The notes under the pieces: generated by a model
Database searches by the model: none
Told to the model about the DNA's origin: nothing
Seen by the model: only the letters and a program-made list of their open reading frames with translations
Part shown: positions 1 to 8,253 of the stretch, one piece after another
Layout: each line of letters begins with the position of its first letter
How positions within the stretch are numbered: the stretch's first letter is position 1
NCBI GenBank assembly: GCA_002298545.1
Contig: DBKQ01000005.1
Span: 1-64,000 of the forward strand
DNA from: Prevotella sp. UBA746
GTDB lineage: Bacteria; Bacteroidota; Bacteroidia; Bacteroidales; Bacteroidaceae
DNA length: 64,000 bases
Direction: 5' to 3'
Position numbers and translations under genes: made by a program

Positions 1-469
1 CGTGGTCGCGCAGCCAGCACATTGCCTGTACGATTTCAGCGATACCTGCCTTGTCGTCGGCACCCAGCAGGGTATGTCCGTCGGTAACGATAAGGTCCTC
101 GCCTTTGTGCTGAAGCAGTTCCGGGAATTTCTTTGGTGAAGAGACGATGCCCTCAGAGAGAGTGATGTCTCCGCCGTCGTAGTTCTCTACGATGCATGGT
201 TTGATGTCCTTTCCGCTGCAGTCAGGCGACGTGTCGTAGTGGCTGATGAATCCGATGGTAGGGATTTCCTTCTTTGTGTTAGCCTTCAGTGTGGCATAGA
301 TATACCCCTGTTCGTCCATCTCCACATCGCTAAAGCCCTCGGCTTTCAGTTCGTCGCGCAGATACTCGGCAAATATGAGTTGTTTGCTTGTGCTCGGCAC
401 GATCTGGCTCTCTTCAGCCGACTGTGTGTCGAACTTCACATAGTTCAAGAATCTTTCGGTTATGTTCAT
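1..469 (-). CDS. pepT: Peptidase T, N-terminal part (runs off the window)
   Basis: M20-family dizinc aminotripeptidase, which removes the N-terminal residue of tripeptides in the cytoplasm. Only the first 156 residues are present; the gene reads leftward off the edge. It starts at the ATG at 469 with [17 protein letters not shown]. The first zinc-site motif HYDTSPD is at residues 77-83 and the second, [12 protein letters not shown], at about 131-142; both are hallmarks of peptidase T. A Bacteroidetes promoter lies just upstream. The catalytic and lid domains beyond residue 156 cannot be judged. Confidence 0.93.
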   Translation of the reverse strand, partial: MNITERFLNYVKFDTQSAEESQIVPSTSKQLIFAEYLRDELKAEGFSDVEMDEQGYIYATLKANTKKEIPTIGFISHYDTSPDCSGKDIKPCIVENYDGGDITLSEGIVSSPKKFPELLQHKGEDLIVTDGHTLLGADDKAGIAEIVQAMCWLRDH

Positions 470-509
470 TTCCGTATTCGTTTTTATTATGGTTAAGTCA
501 ATATGTCAG

Positions 510-540
510 CAAAATTATAAATGATATTTGAGGTATGCAA
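510..540 (-). promoter_or_regulatory. Promoter of pepT
   Basis: On the minus strand a TAATTTTG box (510-517) of the Bacteroidetes -7 type TAnnTTTG is preceded by TTG (538-540) at a 20-nt spacing, the usual -33/-7 layout. It lies 41 nt upstream of the pepT ATG. Confidence 0.6.
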
Positions 541-608
541 GTATTTGCAGGGAAATTAAGCATCTGATGTTTGTATTTTCTTTCTATTTATAGCCAATAT
601 TCGGCTAA

Positions 609-722
609 GTGTATAAAGTGTACTGCAATTTTATACTTTGTATTAATAATCTTGCTATATTTGCAGCATCAAATGCATTTGTACAGACCAGACTGAGAAA
701 GGAGCGAAATCCGAAAAGCTAT
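609..722 (+). promoter_or_regulatory. Promoter and leader, copy 1 of a shared regulatory module
   Basis: The -7 box TATATTTG (656-663) is followed by a leader (661-732, running 10 nt into the next gene) that recurs at 4529-4601 with 69 of 73 aligned columns identical; the first 36 nt match perfectly. The shared part begins inside the -7 box and ends just after an ATG followed by AGT AGG. Upstream, 609-631 matches 4477-4499 at 18 of 23 positions (GTnTATRAARTGTAYTGCA) at exactly the same distance from the -7 box. I infer a common activator or repressor site plus a common 5' UTR. Confidence 0.7.
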
Positions 723-935
723 ATGAGTAGGAGAAACATTCTTAAACTAATAACATTGAGAAAGAAATTATTTCCACTTATTTTATTACTTGTGTGCTGG
801 ACATCCAACTTAATTGAATGTCTACTTTCTTCAACACAAGAAGTTAAAGTTTCTAACATTATAACTTTAAGCAGTTTTGTGTATACTATACTAACAACAA
901 TTGTAATTTATCGCATTAATCATGAAAAAAAATAA
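723..935 (+). CDS. Small two-helix membrane protein
   Basis: A 70-residue protein I do not recognise. The start at 723 is chosen because it is the ATG that ends the conserved leader; a longer reading from 609 would run through the promoter. Two hydrophobic stretches, about residues 16-30 and 40-62, predict a two-pass inner-membrane protein with a basic N-terminus (MSRRNILKLITLRKK). Its last 14 nt overlap the start of the lipoprotein gene at 922, so the two are probably translationally coupled. A small membrane protein paired with a protein that has a Gly/Ala-rich hydrophobic tail could be an immunity protein; that is inference only. Confidence 0.6.
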   Translation: MSRRNILKLITLRKKLFPLILLLVCWTSNLIECLLSSTQEVKVSNIITLSSFVYTILTTIVIYRINHEKK

Positions 936-1835
936 TTTATTCTTCAGTCTTTTAAATATATGCTTATTGGTATTTTGTGTTTCTTGTTCAAATAATGATA
1001 TAGAACAAGACGTTACTCAAGAATCTTTGAGTATAAATACGCATATATGCAATACTCGTACAAATATGAATAATATATCGCTCAAGTTTATTATTCAGAA
1101 GTTCAATGCAAGTAAAAATGAAACAAATGTCCATAACATTATGCTGGATAATTTATATGGTGCTCTTGAAAAGAATCCCATTTCGGTAAATAAAAAAAAT
1201 ATTGGACAACAATATGTCGCTTGATTCTTGTATAAATCTTTTTATTACAGCAAATAATGGTACTCTTCGTTACAATGATATAGTTATGCGAGATAAGAAT
1301 GATTTCCCGTCATTCTCTTTTTTAAAAGGATGCGTAAATGACAACGTCGTTTTGAAAAAAGACTATAAATCTACAAAAACATTATCAGAAAATAATAAGG
1401 ATATTCCTAATTATTTATCCATGTTTTTTGACGAATTTTTCACTGTTGAAGATGTGGACATGAACAATTTGGATAATGAAATCATAATGGCGATAGAAAA
1501 GGTTGAGTCATCATATCCATATTTGACAAATGATGAACTTGATGGTTTGTTTTTTGTTGCAGGTATTACTTACAATTCATGTGAATATTGGTATGAAAAG
1601 TCTGACAAATGGACAGAATTATTATGTCGGAAAAAGCCCACAAACTCCAATTGGTTATGGACAGGAGTGAAAAATGGTGTAAAAAAAATGGGCTAAAGCG
1701 GATAGTGCCGGTGCAATAAATGCTTGGGCAACATGCAAACTTGGAGGAGCTGCAAGTGGTGGGACTGTCTTGTTGGCTGGTGCTGCTATTGGGTCTGTAG
1801 TTGGTGCTTGGAACAATCTTCCTTTTTGGGATTAA
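922..1835 (+). pseudogene. Lipoprotein gene split into three frames by two A8 tracts
   Basis: Three consecutive reading frames join into one plausible protein. Frame 1 (922-1224) begins with a lipoprotein signal (MKKNNLFFSLLNICLLVFCV, Cys in VSCSNN). Frame 2 carries 1202-1696 and frame 3 ends at the TAA at 1833-1835. Each change occurs at a run of eight A (1192-1199 and 1681-1688), and each needs the same correction, one A fewer. With A7 at both sites the gene reads as 304 codons (303 aa) with no internal stop. The joined C-terminus (KWAKADSAGAINAWATCKLG and onward) is a Gly/Ala-rich hydrophobic tail, an architecture I associate with many uncharacterised Bacteroidetes lipoproteins. It could be a decayed gene, a slippage-controlled gene, or a sequencing error. 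Function unknown. Confidence 0.65.
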
Positions 1836-1904
1836 ATGATTTTTATTGAGATATTTATTTAAGTTTCGAATTTACTTTTGAGCATATAAGTGTTTTATAC
1901 ATGT

Positions 1905-1949
1905 GACAATAGAGAGAACTGAAAATATGTTATCTCTATTGTCTTTTTA
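1905..1949 (+). terminator. Rho-independent terminator after the lipoprotein gene
   Basis: A perfect 11-bp stem (GACAATAGAGA at 1905-1915 with TCTCTATTGTC at 1933-1943), a 17-nt loop and a following T5 run. It lies 70 nt after the reconstructed stop at 1835, which supports that downstream stop as the true gene end. Confidence 0.75.
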
Positions 1950-2086
1950 TTGTTGTTCGTTAAGCTCACATAGTGGTATTTAGAACCAGTATTCTAAGCT
2001 TTATTCAGTTATGCTATGGTTTATGCGAGAGTGAAGATAAGATTATTTTTTCTTGTTATTTATTACTTTTTCCACCTAAAAAAAAT

Positions 2087-2257
2087 ACTTTCTATTTCCT
2101 ATATAGATAATATTCAGCGTATATGTATAAAATGTACTTCCTTTATAACAATTTGATAATAAATGTATTATTGGATTTTCTGTCCATATAAAAAAACAGC
2201 GCTTTGCAATTTTATGTATTAAATATTGCATCATATCACATTATTTTTTTATTTTTG
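2087..2257 (+). promoter_or_regulatory. Third copy of the upstream element, and promoter of the DUF3244/TPR operon
   Basis: The stretch at about 2089-2138 resembles 580-624 upstream of the first unit: both have TTTCTATTT, AATATTC, then TGTATAAARTGTACT. It is not followed by a -7 box at the same distance. A separate box TATTTTTG (2250-2257) with TTG at 2226-2228 is the likely promoter of the gene at 2280. The 390 nt between the terminator and this gene hold no other feature I can support. Confidence 0.5.
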
Positions 2258-2279
2258 CAGAAATCAAAAAATAAAGTAT

Positions 2280-2657
2280 ATGAAGAAATTCGCTTTTGTT
2301 ATAACTCTTTTGCTGAATTGTGTTATTCTACGTTCTCAAAATATCAGGCAAGACATTTTGAGTACTATATATTTAAAGTATGAAATTATTGACCCAACTT
2401 TTTCTGGCACTACAATAAAAAGGATACCAACAGTATCACCAGTAGTTGCTGTATATTGTAATGGAGCCGTAAGTTTCTCAGGCATGTCATCAGACGGTAT
2501 TTTAACTGTGTCAGATGCAATCTCAGGAACAATTGTTGTCGAAAATATTCCTGTAAATTGTGACGGCTCGCTCATACTTCCAGAATTGAAGTCTGGAACA
2601 TATCGTATAGAACTTGAAACAGGTGGAATGGGTTACATTGGTTATTTGAAGGTATGA
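2280..2657 (+). CDS. Small secreted DUF3244-like protein
   Basis: A 125-residue protein with an N-terminal signal peptide (MKKFAFVITLLLNCVILRSQ). The rest is beta-rich and ends in LKSGTYRIELETGGMGYIGY, the pattern of DUF3244 proteins of Bacteroidetes (small beta-sandwich, function unknown). Start 2280 is chosen over an earlier in-frame codon at 2226 because the -7 box at 2250-2257 would otherwise be inside the gene. Its stop overlaps the next start as ATGA (2654-2657), so it is coupled to the TPR/HTH regulator and may be its sensor partner or cargo. Confidence 0.65.
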   Translation: MKKFAFVITLLLNCVILRSQNIRQDILSTIYLKYEIIDPTFSGTTIKRIPTVSPVVAVYCNGAVSFSGMSSDGILTVSDAISGTIVVENIPVNCDGSLILPELKSGTYRIELETGGMGYIGYLKV

Positions 2658-4411
2658 TATTTTTTTTAGATTACAAGATAAAGGAACTTTTCTATGCCTT
2701 TTTGTTTATACTTTGCTTCTGTTCTTGTAATGATTCCGATAAAAGATTGTCTCATGTAGAAATTCTCATGGATAAGACTCCTGATACATGTCTTGCAATA
2801 TTGAACAGAATGGAAAAGCAATTGCCTGTTTTTTCCAGAGCAGATGCAATGAAGTATTTGCTACTCCGGACAGAGGTAATGAACAAGTTGCTTATCAGAA
2901 TTGATACTGTTAGCTACATGCCACAGGTCTTGGACTATTATAAGTCGCACGGTACGAAAAAAGAACAGATTATGGCTTTTTATTTGATGGGATGCGTATA
3001 CAGAGACCGAAACAATGCCCAATTGGCTCTTGAATATTTCCTTGAAGCTGTAGAATTTGTAGAAAAAAACAATAAAAAAGATATATTGGATTTACAGGCT
3101 ATAGTTTACGGACAAATTGGCTATGAGTATTTTAAACAGCGATTGCCCGGAAGGGCCCTTTATGCCTGGAAAAAATGCCGCAGCCTGGCTATGCAGGCTG
3201 GTGATACAGTCTTGGCATTACAGGGATTGGAACATTGTGGGTATGCCTATGAATTACTCAACAATACTGACAGTGCAGTAAATACTGCAAAGCGTGTGTA
3301 TCATGGATATATGAAAAACGGAAATAGAAATTATGCTGCGACTTCGGTGAGTACTTTGACAAACTATTACCTCCAGTGTGATAGCCTTGAAAAAGCTAAA
3401 AGCCTTATTGATGAATATTTCTCTTTTTCTGGAATTGCTGATGAAAGCGGAAATTTACCACGAGGACAAAACCTTTTTTATTATTATTTTGCAAACTATT
3501 ATGAGCGTAAGAATAATTTGGACTCAGCAAAATTTTATTATCGAAAACTTATAAACACGTCTGGAGAATTCAGTTGTCTTGAGAATGGCTTTAAAGGATT
3601 GATGAGCATTTATTCAAAAATAGGTAATGCTGACTCTATTGCCAAATATGCCAATTTGTATGCTGATGCCAACGACTCCGCAAATTTCACGAAGGCTGCA
3701 GTGGAGATGAACAGAATGCAAGCGGCTTACGATTATTCTGAAAGTAAGAAGCATGCTTTAGAACAAGAGACAAGGGCTAATCACCTGACACTTTTGTTGG
3801 CTTGTATTGTATTGGTCGTAATATTGATATTTTTCCTTGTATTCTTTTTGACAAAACGACGGCATGATAGAAGGAAAGAAGAGATGCGTAAGGTTAATGA
3901 AAAATATACTGACACCTTGATGAAGTATAAAAAAACTGTAGAGGATATTGGAAAGATAAAAGAAAATTTTGACAAATATAAAAGTGAAAAGAAAAACGAG
4001 ATTGTAAATTTGAGAAACGCATTATCTGCATTTACCGAACATTCTGATGATGAAGATTGGGATGCAGAGCAAATGCTTTTAAAACATGGAGTTGTGGTAA
4101 GACTACATAAACATGCGGCGAGAGGTGAAGAGCCTTCGGCAAATGAGTTTGTTGATCTTGTAGAACTTATAAGGAAAATAATTCCGGCTTTCTATACCTT
4201 CGTTTCCGACCCTGAGTGTGGATTGTCAGAAAAAGATATCCTTCTTTGTTGCCTTACGAGACTGCACTTTATTCCGACAGAAATCGCTACATTGTTGAAC
4301 CTAACCAAACAGAGAATCTCAAATATGCGTTCTTCTTTGAATAGACGTTTATTCAAGGGGGTTGGTACAAGGTCTTTTACTGTAAATGTATACCGTGTTG
4401 GCAAAGCATGA
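2654..4411 (+). CDS. Membrane-anchored TPR regulator with C-terminal helix-turn-helix
   Basis: 585 residues. A lipoprotein-type signal (Cys at about 25, FCSCND) is followed by helical repeats of TPR type (about 40-365), one transmembrane segment (about 378-399, LLLACIVLVVILIFFLVFF), a coiled coil (about 400-460) and a C-terminal helix-turn-helix-like region (about 523-567, SEKDILLCCLTRL ... TEIATLLNLTKQRISNMR). This layout is common in Bacteroidetes and suggests a sensor outside the inner membrane joined to a cytoplasmic DNA-binding end. It lies between two copies of the conserved promoter-leader module, so it is the best candidate for their regulator. What it senses is unknown. Confidence 0.7.
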   Translation: MIFFLDYKIKELFYAFLFILCFCSCNDSDKRLSHVEILMDKTPDTCLAILNRMEKQLPVFSRADAMKYLLLRTEVMNKLLIRIDTVSYMPQVLDYYKSHGTKKEQIMAFYLMGCVYRDRNNAQLALEYFLEAVEFVEKNNKKDILDLQAIVYGQIGYEYFKQRLPGRALYAWKKCRSLAMQAGDTVLALQGLEHCGYAYELLNNTDSAVNTAKRVYHGYMKNGNRNYAATSVSTLTNYYLQCDSLEKAKSLIDEYFSFSGIADESGNLPRGQNLFYYYFANYYERKNNLDSAKFYYRKLINTSGEFSCLENGFKGLMSIYSKIGNADSIAKYANLYADANDSANFTKAAVEMNRMQAAYDYSESKKHALEQETRANHLTLLLACIVLVVILIFFLVFFLTKRRHDRRKEEMRKVNEKYTDTLMKYKKTVEDIGKIKENFDKYKSEKKNEIVNLRNALSAFTEHSDDEDWDAEQMLLKHGVVVRLHKHAARGEEPSANEFVDLVELIRKIIPAFYTFVSDPECGLSEKDILLCCLTRLHFIPTEIATLLNLTKQRISNMRSSLNRRLFKGVGTRSFTVNVYRVGKA

Positions 4412-4448
4412 CAAAGTGTATTATTGCATATAACGATATGAAATATAT

Positions 4449-4591
4449 GCAGTTATGAAGTGCATTATCTACCGCTGTTTATGAAATGTATTGCAGTTTC
4501 TATCATACTAAAAGAAGTATTGCTACCTTTGCAGCATCAAATGCATTTGTACAGACCAGACTGAAAAAAGGAGCGGAATCCGAAAAGCTAC
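4449..4591 (+). promoter_or_regulatory. Promoter and leader, copy 2 of the shared regulatory module
   Basis: The box TACCTTTG (4524-4531) leads into the leader 4529-4601, nearly identical to 661-732. The upstream element at 4477-4499 is at the same distance from the box as in copy 1. A partial second match (GTTATGAAGTGCATT) starts about 26 nt further upstream near 4451, so this promoter may carry two tandem sites. The leader includes GGAGCGGAATCCGAAAAGC and ends at the ATG at 4592. Confidence 0.68.
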
Positions 4592-4828
4592 ATGAGTAGG
4601 ATTATATTAAACTTTAATATTATGAAGAAGTTAATATTTTGTTTATTCTTTGGATTATTCACTTGTGCTTATGCATCAGCTGATCCAATTAAAGTAACTC
4701 TTTCCAATGGGGAAACAGTTATTCTGGAGTCTACAGATTTTGCAAATATGATGGAACTGATGAGTTATATTCAGAAGCTTGAAGATTCTATAAGCAAAAA
4801 TTTGGAAGGTCAAGTTCGTCAGGCTTAG
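4592..4828 (+). CDS. Small secreted protein behind the shared leader
   Basis: 78 residues from the leader's conserved ATG (MSRIILNFNI), or 68 from the ATG at 4622, which begins a typical signal peptide (MKKLIFCLFFGLFTCAYASA). The predicted mature peptide is about 48 residues, begins DPIKVTLSNGETVILES and ends in a polar helix. I do not recognise it. It comes directly before the GLPGLI/outer-membrane pair but is separated from it by a strong terminator, so it is made from its own short transcript. It may be an exported peptide handled by that pair (inference). Confidence 0.6.
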   Translation: MSRIILNFNIMKKLIFCLFFGLFTCAYASADPIKVTLSNGETVILESTDFANMMELMSYIQKLEDSISKNLEGQVRQA

Positions 4829-4841
4829 GTTATAATAAGGT

Positions 4842-4880
4842 TTGTATTGACATTTTTTATTTGTCAATACAAGCTTTTTC
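4842..4880 (+). terminator. Rho-independent terminator after the small secreted protein
   Basis: A perfect 11-bp stem (TTGTATTGACA at 4842-4852 with TGTCAATACAA at 4862-4872), a 9-nt loop and a T5 run at 4875-4879. It isolates the small-protein transcript from the GLPGLI operon. Confidence 0.75.
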
Positions 4881-4902
4881 CTATTTTTATATATTTGAGT
4901 TA

Positions 4903-4910
4903 TATCTTTG
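4903..4910 (+). promoter_or_regulatory. Candidate promoter of the GLPGLI/outer-membrane operon
   Basis: A TATCTTTG -7 box 40 nt upstream of the ATG at 4951 and just after the terminator. No clear -33 TTG at the standard spacing. Confidence 0.45.
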
Positions 4911-4950
4911 TACTTTTTACAGATTTCTATCTTATTTTTTAATATTAGCT

Positions 4951-5805
4951 ATGAGGATAGTATTAGCTTTTTTATTGGTGTTTGCCATACAGTTTAGGCC
5001 TTTATTTGGACAGAATCTCAGAGGCGGTTCCGTTCCACAGCTTGCCGTAATACAAAAAAATGTATACGATACGGCATATGTAAAGGTTTATTATGAATAT
5101 AAGGTCAGAAAAGATTCCTTGTCAGACAAAAAGGAAAATGGACAGACTATATTGCTTATCGGAAATAATAATGTTGGATTTTACGACTATTATAAACTTC
5201 GAGCTAATGCTGTAAACGATTCTGTGTCTTTGGCAAAAGGAACAGCAATGGATGCTTTTGCAAAATTGTCAGGTATGATGACAAATATAAAGTACAGAAG
5301 TCCACTTGTCATTGACCGAAGAAAGAATAAGGTGATGGTACAGCTTGAGAATGTCAATGTCTACCAGTATGAGGAGCCTGTACCGAATATTGTATGGCAT
5401 TATGAAGATGGGGACACTACGCTGTGTGAAGTACCTTGCAAAAAGGCAACATGCTATTTTGGCGGAAGAAAATGGACTGCATGGTATGCTCCATCATTTA
5501 GTGTCAATGCAGGACCATATTTGTTCAGTGGTCTTCAGGGACTGATATTTGATATAAGCGACACAAAGGATAATTTCCGTTTTTCACTTAATGGCGTAGA
5601 AAATCTTCAGCAACCAGAGTTGATATATCTCAACTCTGATAAATCTATAGAGCATACTACACGCGACAAGGCACGACGTGCTGTAGAAAACGAACAGCAC
5701 TATTTTGTTGAGGCTTTGATGATGAAAGCACCGGGAACCCGTTTGCCGAAGAGTATACAGAATGGAAAATTAAAAAGTGCATATAACCCTATAGAACTTT
5801 ATTAA
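4951..5805 (+). CDS. GLPGLI family protein
   Basis: 284 residues with a signal peptide (MRIVLAFLLVFAIQFRPLFG). The signature of this Bacteroidetes family appears as GPYLFSGLQGLIF at about residues 188-200 (consensus GPYxFxGLPGLI), after the usual conserved WYAP stretch. Start 4951 is chosen because it begins the signal peptide and follows the -7 box; an earlier in-frame codon at 4861 lies in the terminator. The stop is directly followed by the ATG of the outer-membrane partner. GLPGLI proteins are periplasmic or surface proteins of unknown function, very often paired with such a barrel. Confidence 0.85.
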   Translation: MRIVLAFLLVFAIQFRPLFGQNLRGGSVPQLAVIQKNVYDTAYVKVYYEYKVRKDSLSDKKENGQTILLIGNNNVGFYDYYKLRANAVNDSVSLAKGTAMDAFAKLSGMMTNIKYRSPLVIDRRKNKVMVQLENVNVYQYEEPVPNIVWHYEDGDTTLCEVPCKKATCYFGGRKWTAWYAPSFSVNAGPYLFSGLQGLIFDISDTKDNFRFSLNGVENLQQPELIYLNSDKSIEHTTRDKARRAVENEQHYFVEALMMKAPGTRLPKSIQNGKLKSAYNPIELY

Positions 5806-8136
5806 ATGAGAGTATGGATTTTATTTGCTGCATTGTCAATGCAAATTGTAGGCTGGTCGCAGAATGTTGCAGAAAAGAACAAGAATCCTATAGCTCTGCC
5901 TGGAGTAGTGGTCAGACTGAAGCCTATTGAGCAATGTAAGGATACAATAAAATATAATGTGCCAGCTTTTCTAGACAAGAACGACCATTATCTTGAAGAT
6001 GTACTGAAGAAAATGCCGGGAATAGAAGTGTCTGACAATGGCATCATAACTTATAAAGGAAATTCCATAAACAAATTGAATATTGAAGGGCAGGACTTAC
6101 TCGGCAACCGCTATAATCAGGCAACACGTAATCTACCTGTAGAGGCTATTTCTCAAGTACAGGTGATGGAAAACGATCAGCCAGTCAAGGCTCTTAAAGG
6201 TTCTGTCTTTTCGGACAAAGCAACACTAAATATAAAATTGAAAAAAGGATACAGAATGAGACCTTTCGGGGAAATAGAGGGAACTGCAGGAAAATCTGAG
6301 ACTACAATTTGGAACAATCATCTTACAATTATAAATATAGCAAAAAAAAATCAGGCTCTTGTGTCGGTAAAGATGAACAATACAGGTGAAAGCCTTGATG
6401 AAAACCCTACCAAGACCATTGATGCTAAGTATCTTGACAGTTACGTTCCATTGCCTGACAATCTCGTAAATACCAAGGAATCACTTATGCTTCCGATAAG
6501 CAAGAGACGATATATGAAGAACAAGTCGTATTCTGCAGATATAAATCACCTACACAGAGTGGGACGCTATGGAAGTCTGCGCACAAACATAAGTTATTAT
6601 GGAAACAGTACAAACCAGAGCGACAGTACTTATTGTCTCTATGGCGGAGATTATTCTACTTCAGTTTTTGATAGGAACAGATTGAAGGTAAAAAAATATA
6701 CCTTTGTTCCCAAGCTTGAATATGAGCTAAATTCGCCAAATGTTTTTATACTCGACGAACTTTCTGCAAACATGACTTTTATGTCAGTCAAGAATATGCT
6801 TAACAGCAGCGGACAAAATATCGTGCCTTATGTTACGCATCATCCTTTTTTCGTACACAACAACTTGCACTTGACGATATCGGCTGGAGCAAGAGTTTAT
6901 TCTGTAAGCTCATTGTTGCGCTATTACCGTAATAGCGAGGAAATGCAAGTGACAGACACGACTGGATTGTATGACTTCAGCGGAAAATATGCTTCAGAAA
7001 ATTTGCTCATGAAGGGTGAACTGTCAACGACATTTCCTTTATTCGGCAAGAGTCTGCATGTCGGTTATGCCGTTGAGTACAATTCTGACAGGATAAAGGT
7101 ATCACCTTTCGACTATGTCTCTAACAGTCGCCTTTACAATAGCTTGTCTTTTGAGCATACATTTAAGTACAGCAGAGGCTTGATTGATATCTGTTTGCCT
7201 GTTGAATTATTAGTATCTTACGTGCCGTGGAATGGCAATGACACGAAAAAGCTATACATTTCGCCATATGTCAGGTGGAGACATGAATTATCACCCAAAT
7301 GGCTCATGAAAATGAATTTCATCATGTCGCAGAAAGAATCTTCCGATGTGTTGTATCCACAGAAGTACCGTTCCGATTACCGTACTTTCAATACTCCAGC
7401 TGATTGTATCGGGTGGATGCGATCTACGGGACCATCGCTGTCAATCAACTACACAGACTTTGCCAATATGATTGCCTTTAATTTCTTGGCTTCAGTTTCG
7501 TGGCGCTTCAATGACCGTAGCAATTCGTATGAAATCCATGACGACTACACTTATATCGTTCCAGCATGGAGAAAATCAACAATGACGACATTCTTTACCA
7601 AGACAGCCATAGACAAGACTTTTACTTCTCAACATCTTGAGGCAAAAGCGTCGGTCAGCTACAACCGCAATGAAATGCCTATAATACAAAACAATGCATC
7701 TGCAAAATTGACATCTAATGTATTGTCTTCCACCATAAGCCTGCGTTGGAATAAGCTGACGTGGCTTCAAATCTCCAATTCTGCAACATTCAATGTGTCG
7801 TGGCAGGATAAACATTCCGGCATTGAAAGTTACACTCTTAAAAATATGTATGACGAATTTGACGTAAATGTATATCCGTCAGATAAAATATCTATGGGTG
7901 TCAGTGCAGAGTATTCTATAATACAAACGGCAAAGGCCGAGTATAACCATATACCTTTCGTTGATGCTTCAGTGATTTACAAACTGTCAAATGTCGTTGA
8001 ATTCAATTTACACCTCAATAATGCATTAAACCGTAAGCATTATGTCAATGCTTCTTACACGTGGTTTAATTACAGGTATTTTTCCATGCCTTTACGTGGC
8101 AGAGAGCTAATTTTGGGCATAAAACTTAAATTCTGA
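5806..8136 (+). CDS. Outer-membrane beta-barrel protein, TonB-receptor-like, GLPGLI partner
   Basis: 776 residues with a signal peptide (MRVWILFAALSMQIVGWSQ). The N-terminal part has a plug-like region (LEDVLKKMPGIEVSDNGIIT, then NIEGQDLLGNRYNQATRN) as in TonB-dependent receptors; the remainder is alternating beta strands and the protein ends in a phenylalanine (ILGIKLKF), typical of barrels. No N-terminal carboxypeptidase-like domain is seen, as usual for the GLPGLI-paired type. It begins immediately after the GLPGLI stop, so both are one transcript. Probably a transporter or export pore whose substrate is unknown. Confidence 0.8.
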   Translation: MRVWILFAALSMQIVGWSQNVAEKNKNPIALPGVVVRLKPIEQCKDTIKYNVPAFLDKNDHYLEDVLKKMPGIEVSDNGIITYKGNSINKLNIEGQDLLGNRYNQATRNLPVEAISQVQVMENDQPVKALKGSVFSDKATLNIKLKKGYRMRPFGEIEGTAGKSETTIWNNHLTIINIAKKNQALVSVKMNNTGESLDENPTKTIDAKYLDSYVPLPDNLVNTKESLMLPISKRRYMKNKSYSADINHLHRVGRYGSLRTNISYYGNSTNQSDSTYCLYGGDYSTSVFDRNRLKVKKYTFVPKLEYELNSPNVFILDELSANMTFMSVKNMLNSSGQNIVPYVTHHPFFVHNNLHLTISAGARVYSVSSLLRYYRNSEEMQVTDTTGLYDFSGKYASENLLMKGELSTTFPLFGKSLHVGYAVEYNSDRIKVSPFDYVSNSRLYNSLSFEHTFKYSRGLIDICLPVELLVSYVPWNGNDTKKLYISPYVRWRHELSPKWLMKMNFIMSQKESSDVLYPQKYRSDYRTFNTPADCIGWMRSTGPSLSINYTDFANMIAFNFLASVSWRFNDRSNSYEIHDDYTYIVPAWRKSTMTTFFTKTAIDKTFTSQHLEAKASVSYNRNEMPIIQNNASAKLTSNVLSSTISLRWNKLTWLQISNSATFNVSWQDKHSGIESYTLKNMYDEFDVNVYPSDKISMGVSAEYSIIQTAKAEYNHIPFVDASVIYKLSNVVEFNLHLNNALNRKHYVNASYTWFNYRYFSMPLRGRELILGIKLKF

Positions 8137-8183
8137 CTTTTTGATATAACCGATAGGTATATCGCTTCCACAGAAAAGGAACA

Positions 8184-8219
8184 CAGAATCCAGTTGCCGT
8201 AAATAGCAACAGGATTCTG
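8184..8219. terminator. Hairpin after the outer-membrane gene
   Basis: CAGAATCC-a-GTTGC pairs with GCAAC-a-GGATTCTG around an 8-nt loop. It has no clean T run, so it is a weak terminator or a 3'-stabilising hairpin. Confidence 0.45.
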
Positions 8220-8253
8220 TAGAAAAGCTTTATTTATGAGAATAGTACAAAAA

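Noticed and set aside
609..722. Extension of the small membrane protein upstream to 609
   Set aside because: The extension would cross the -7 box and the conserved leader, which has a nearly identical copy elsewhere.
4842..4880. Inverted repeat before the GLPGLI gene as an operator
   Set aside because: The perfect stem followed by a T run right after a stop codon is better explained as a terminator.
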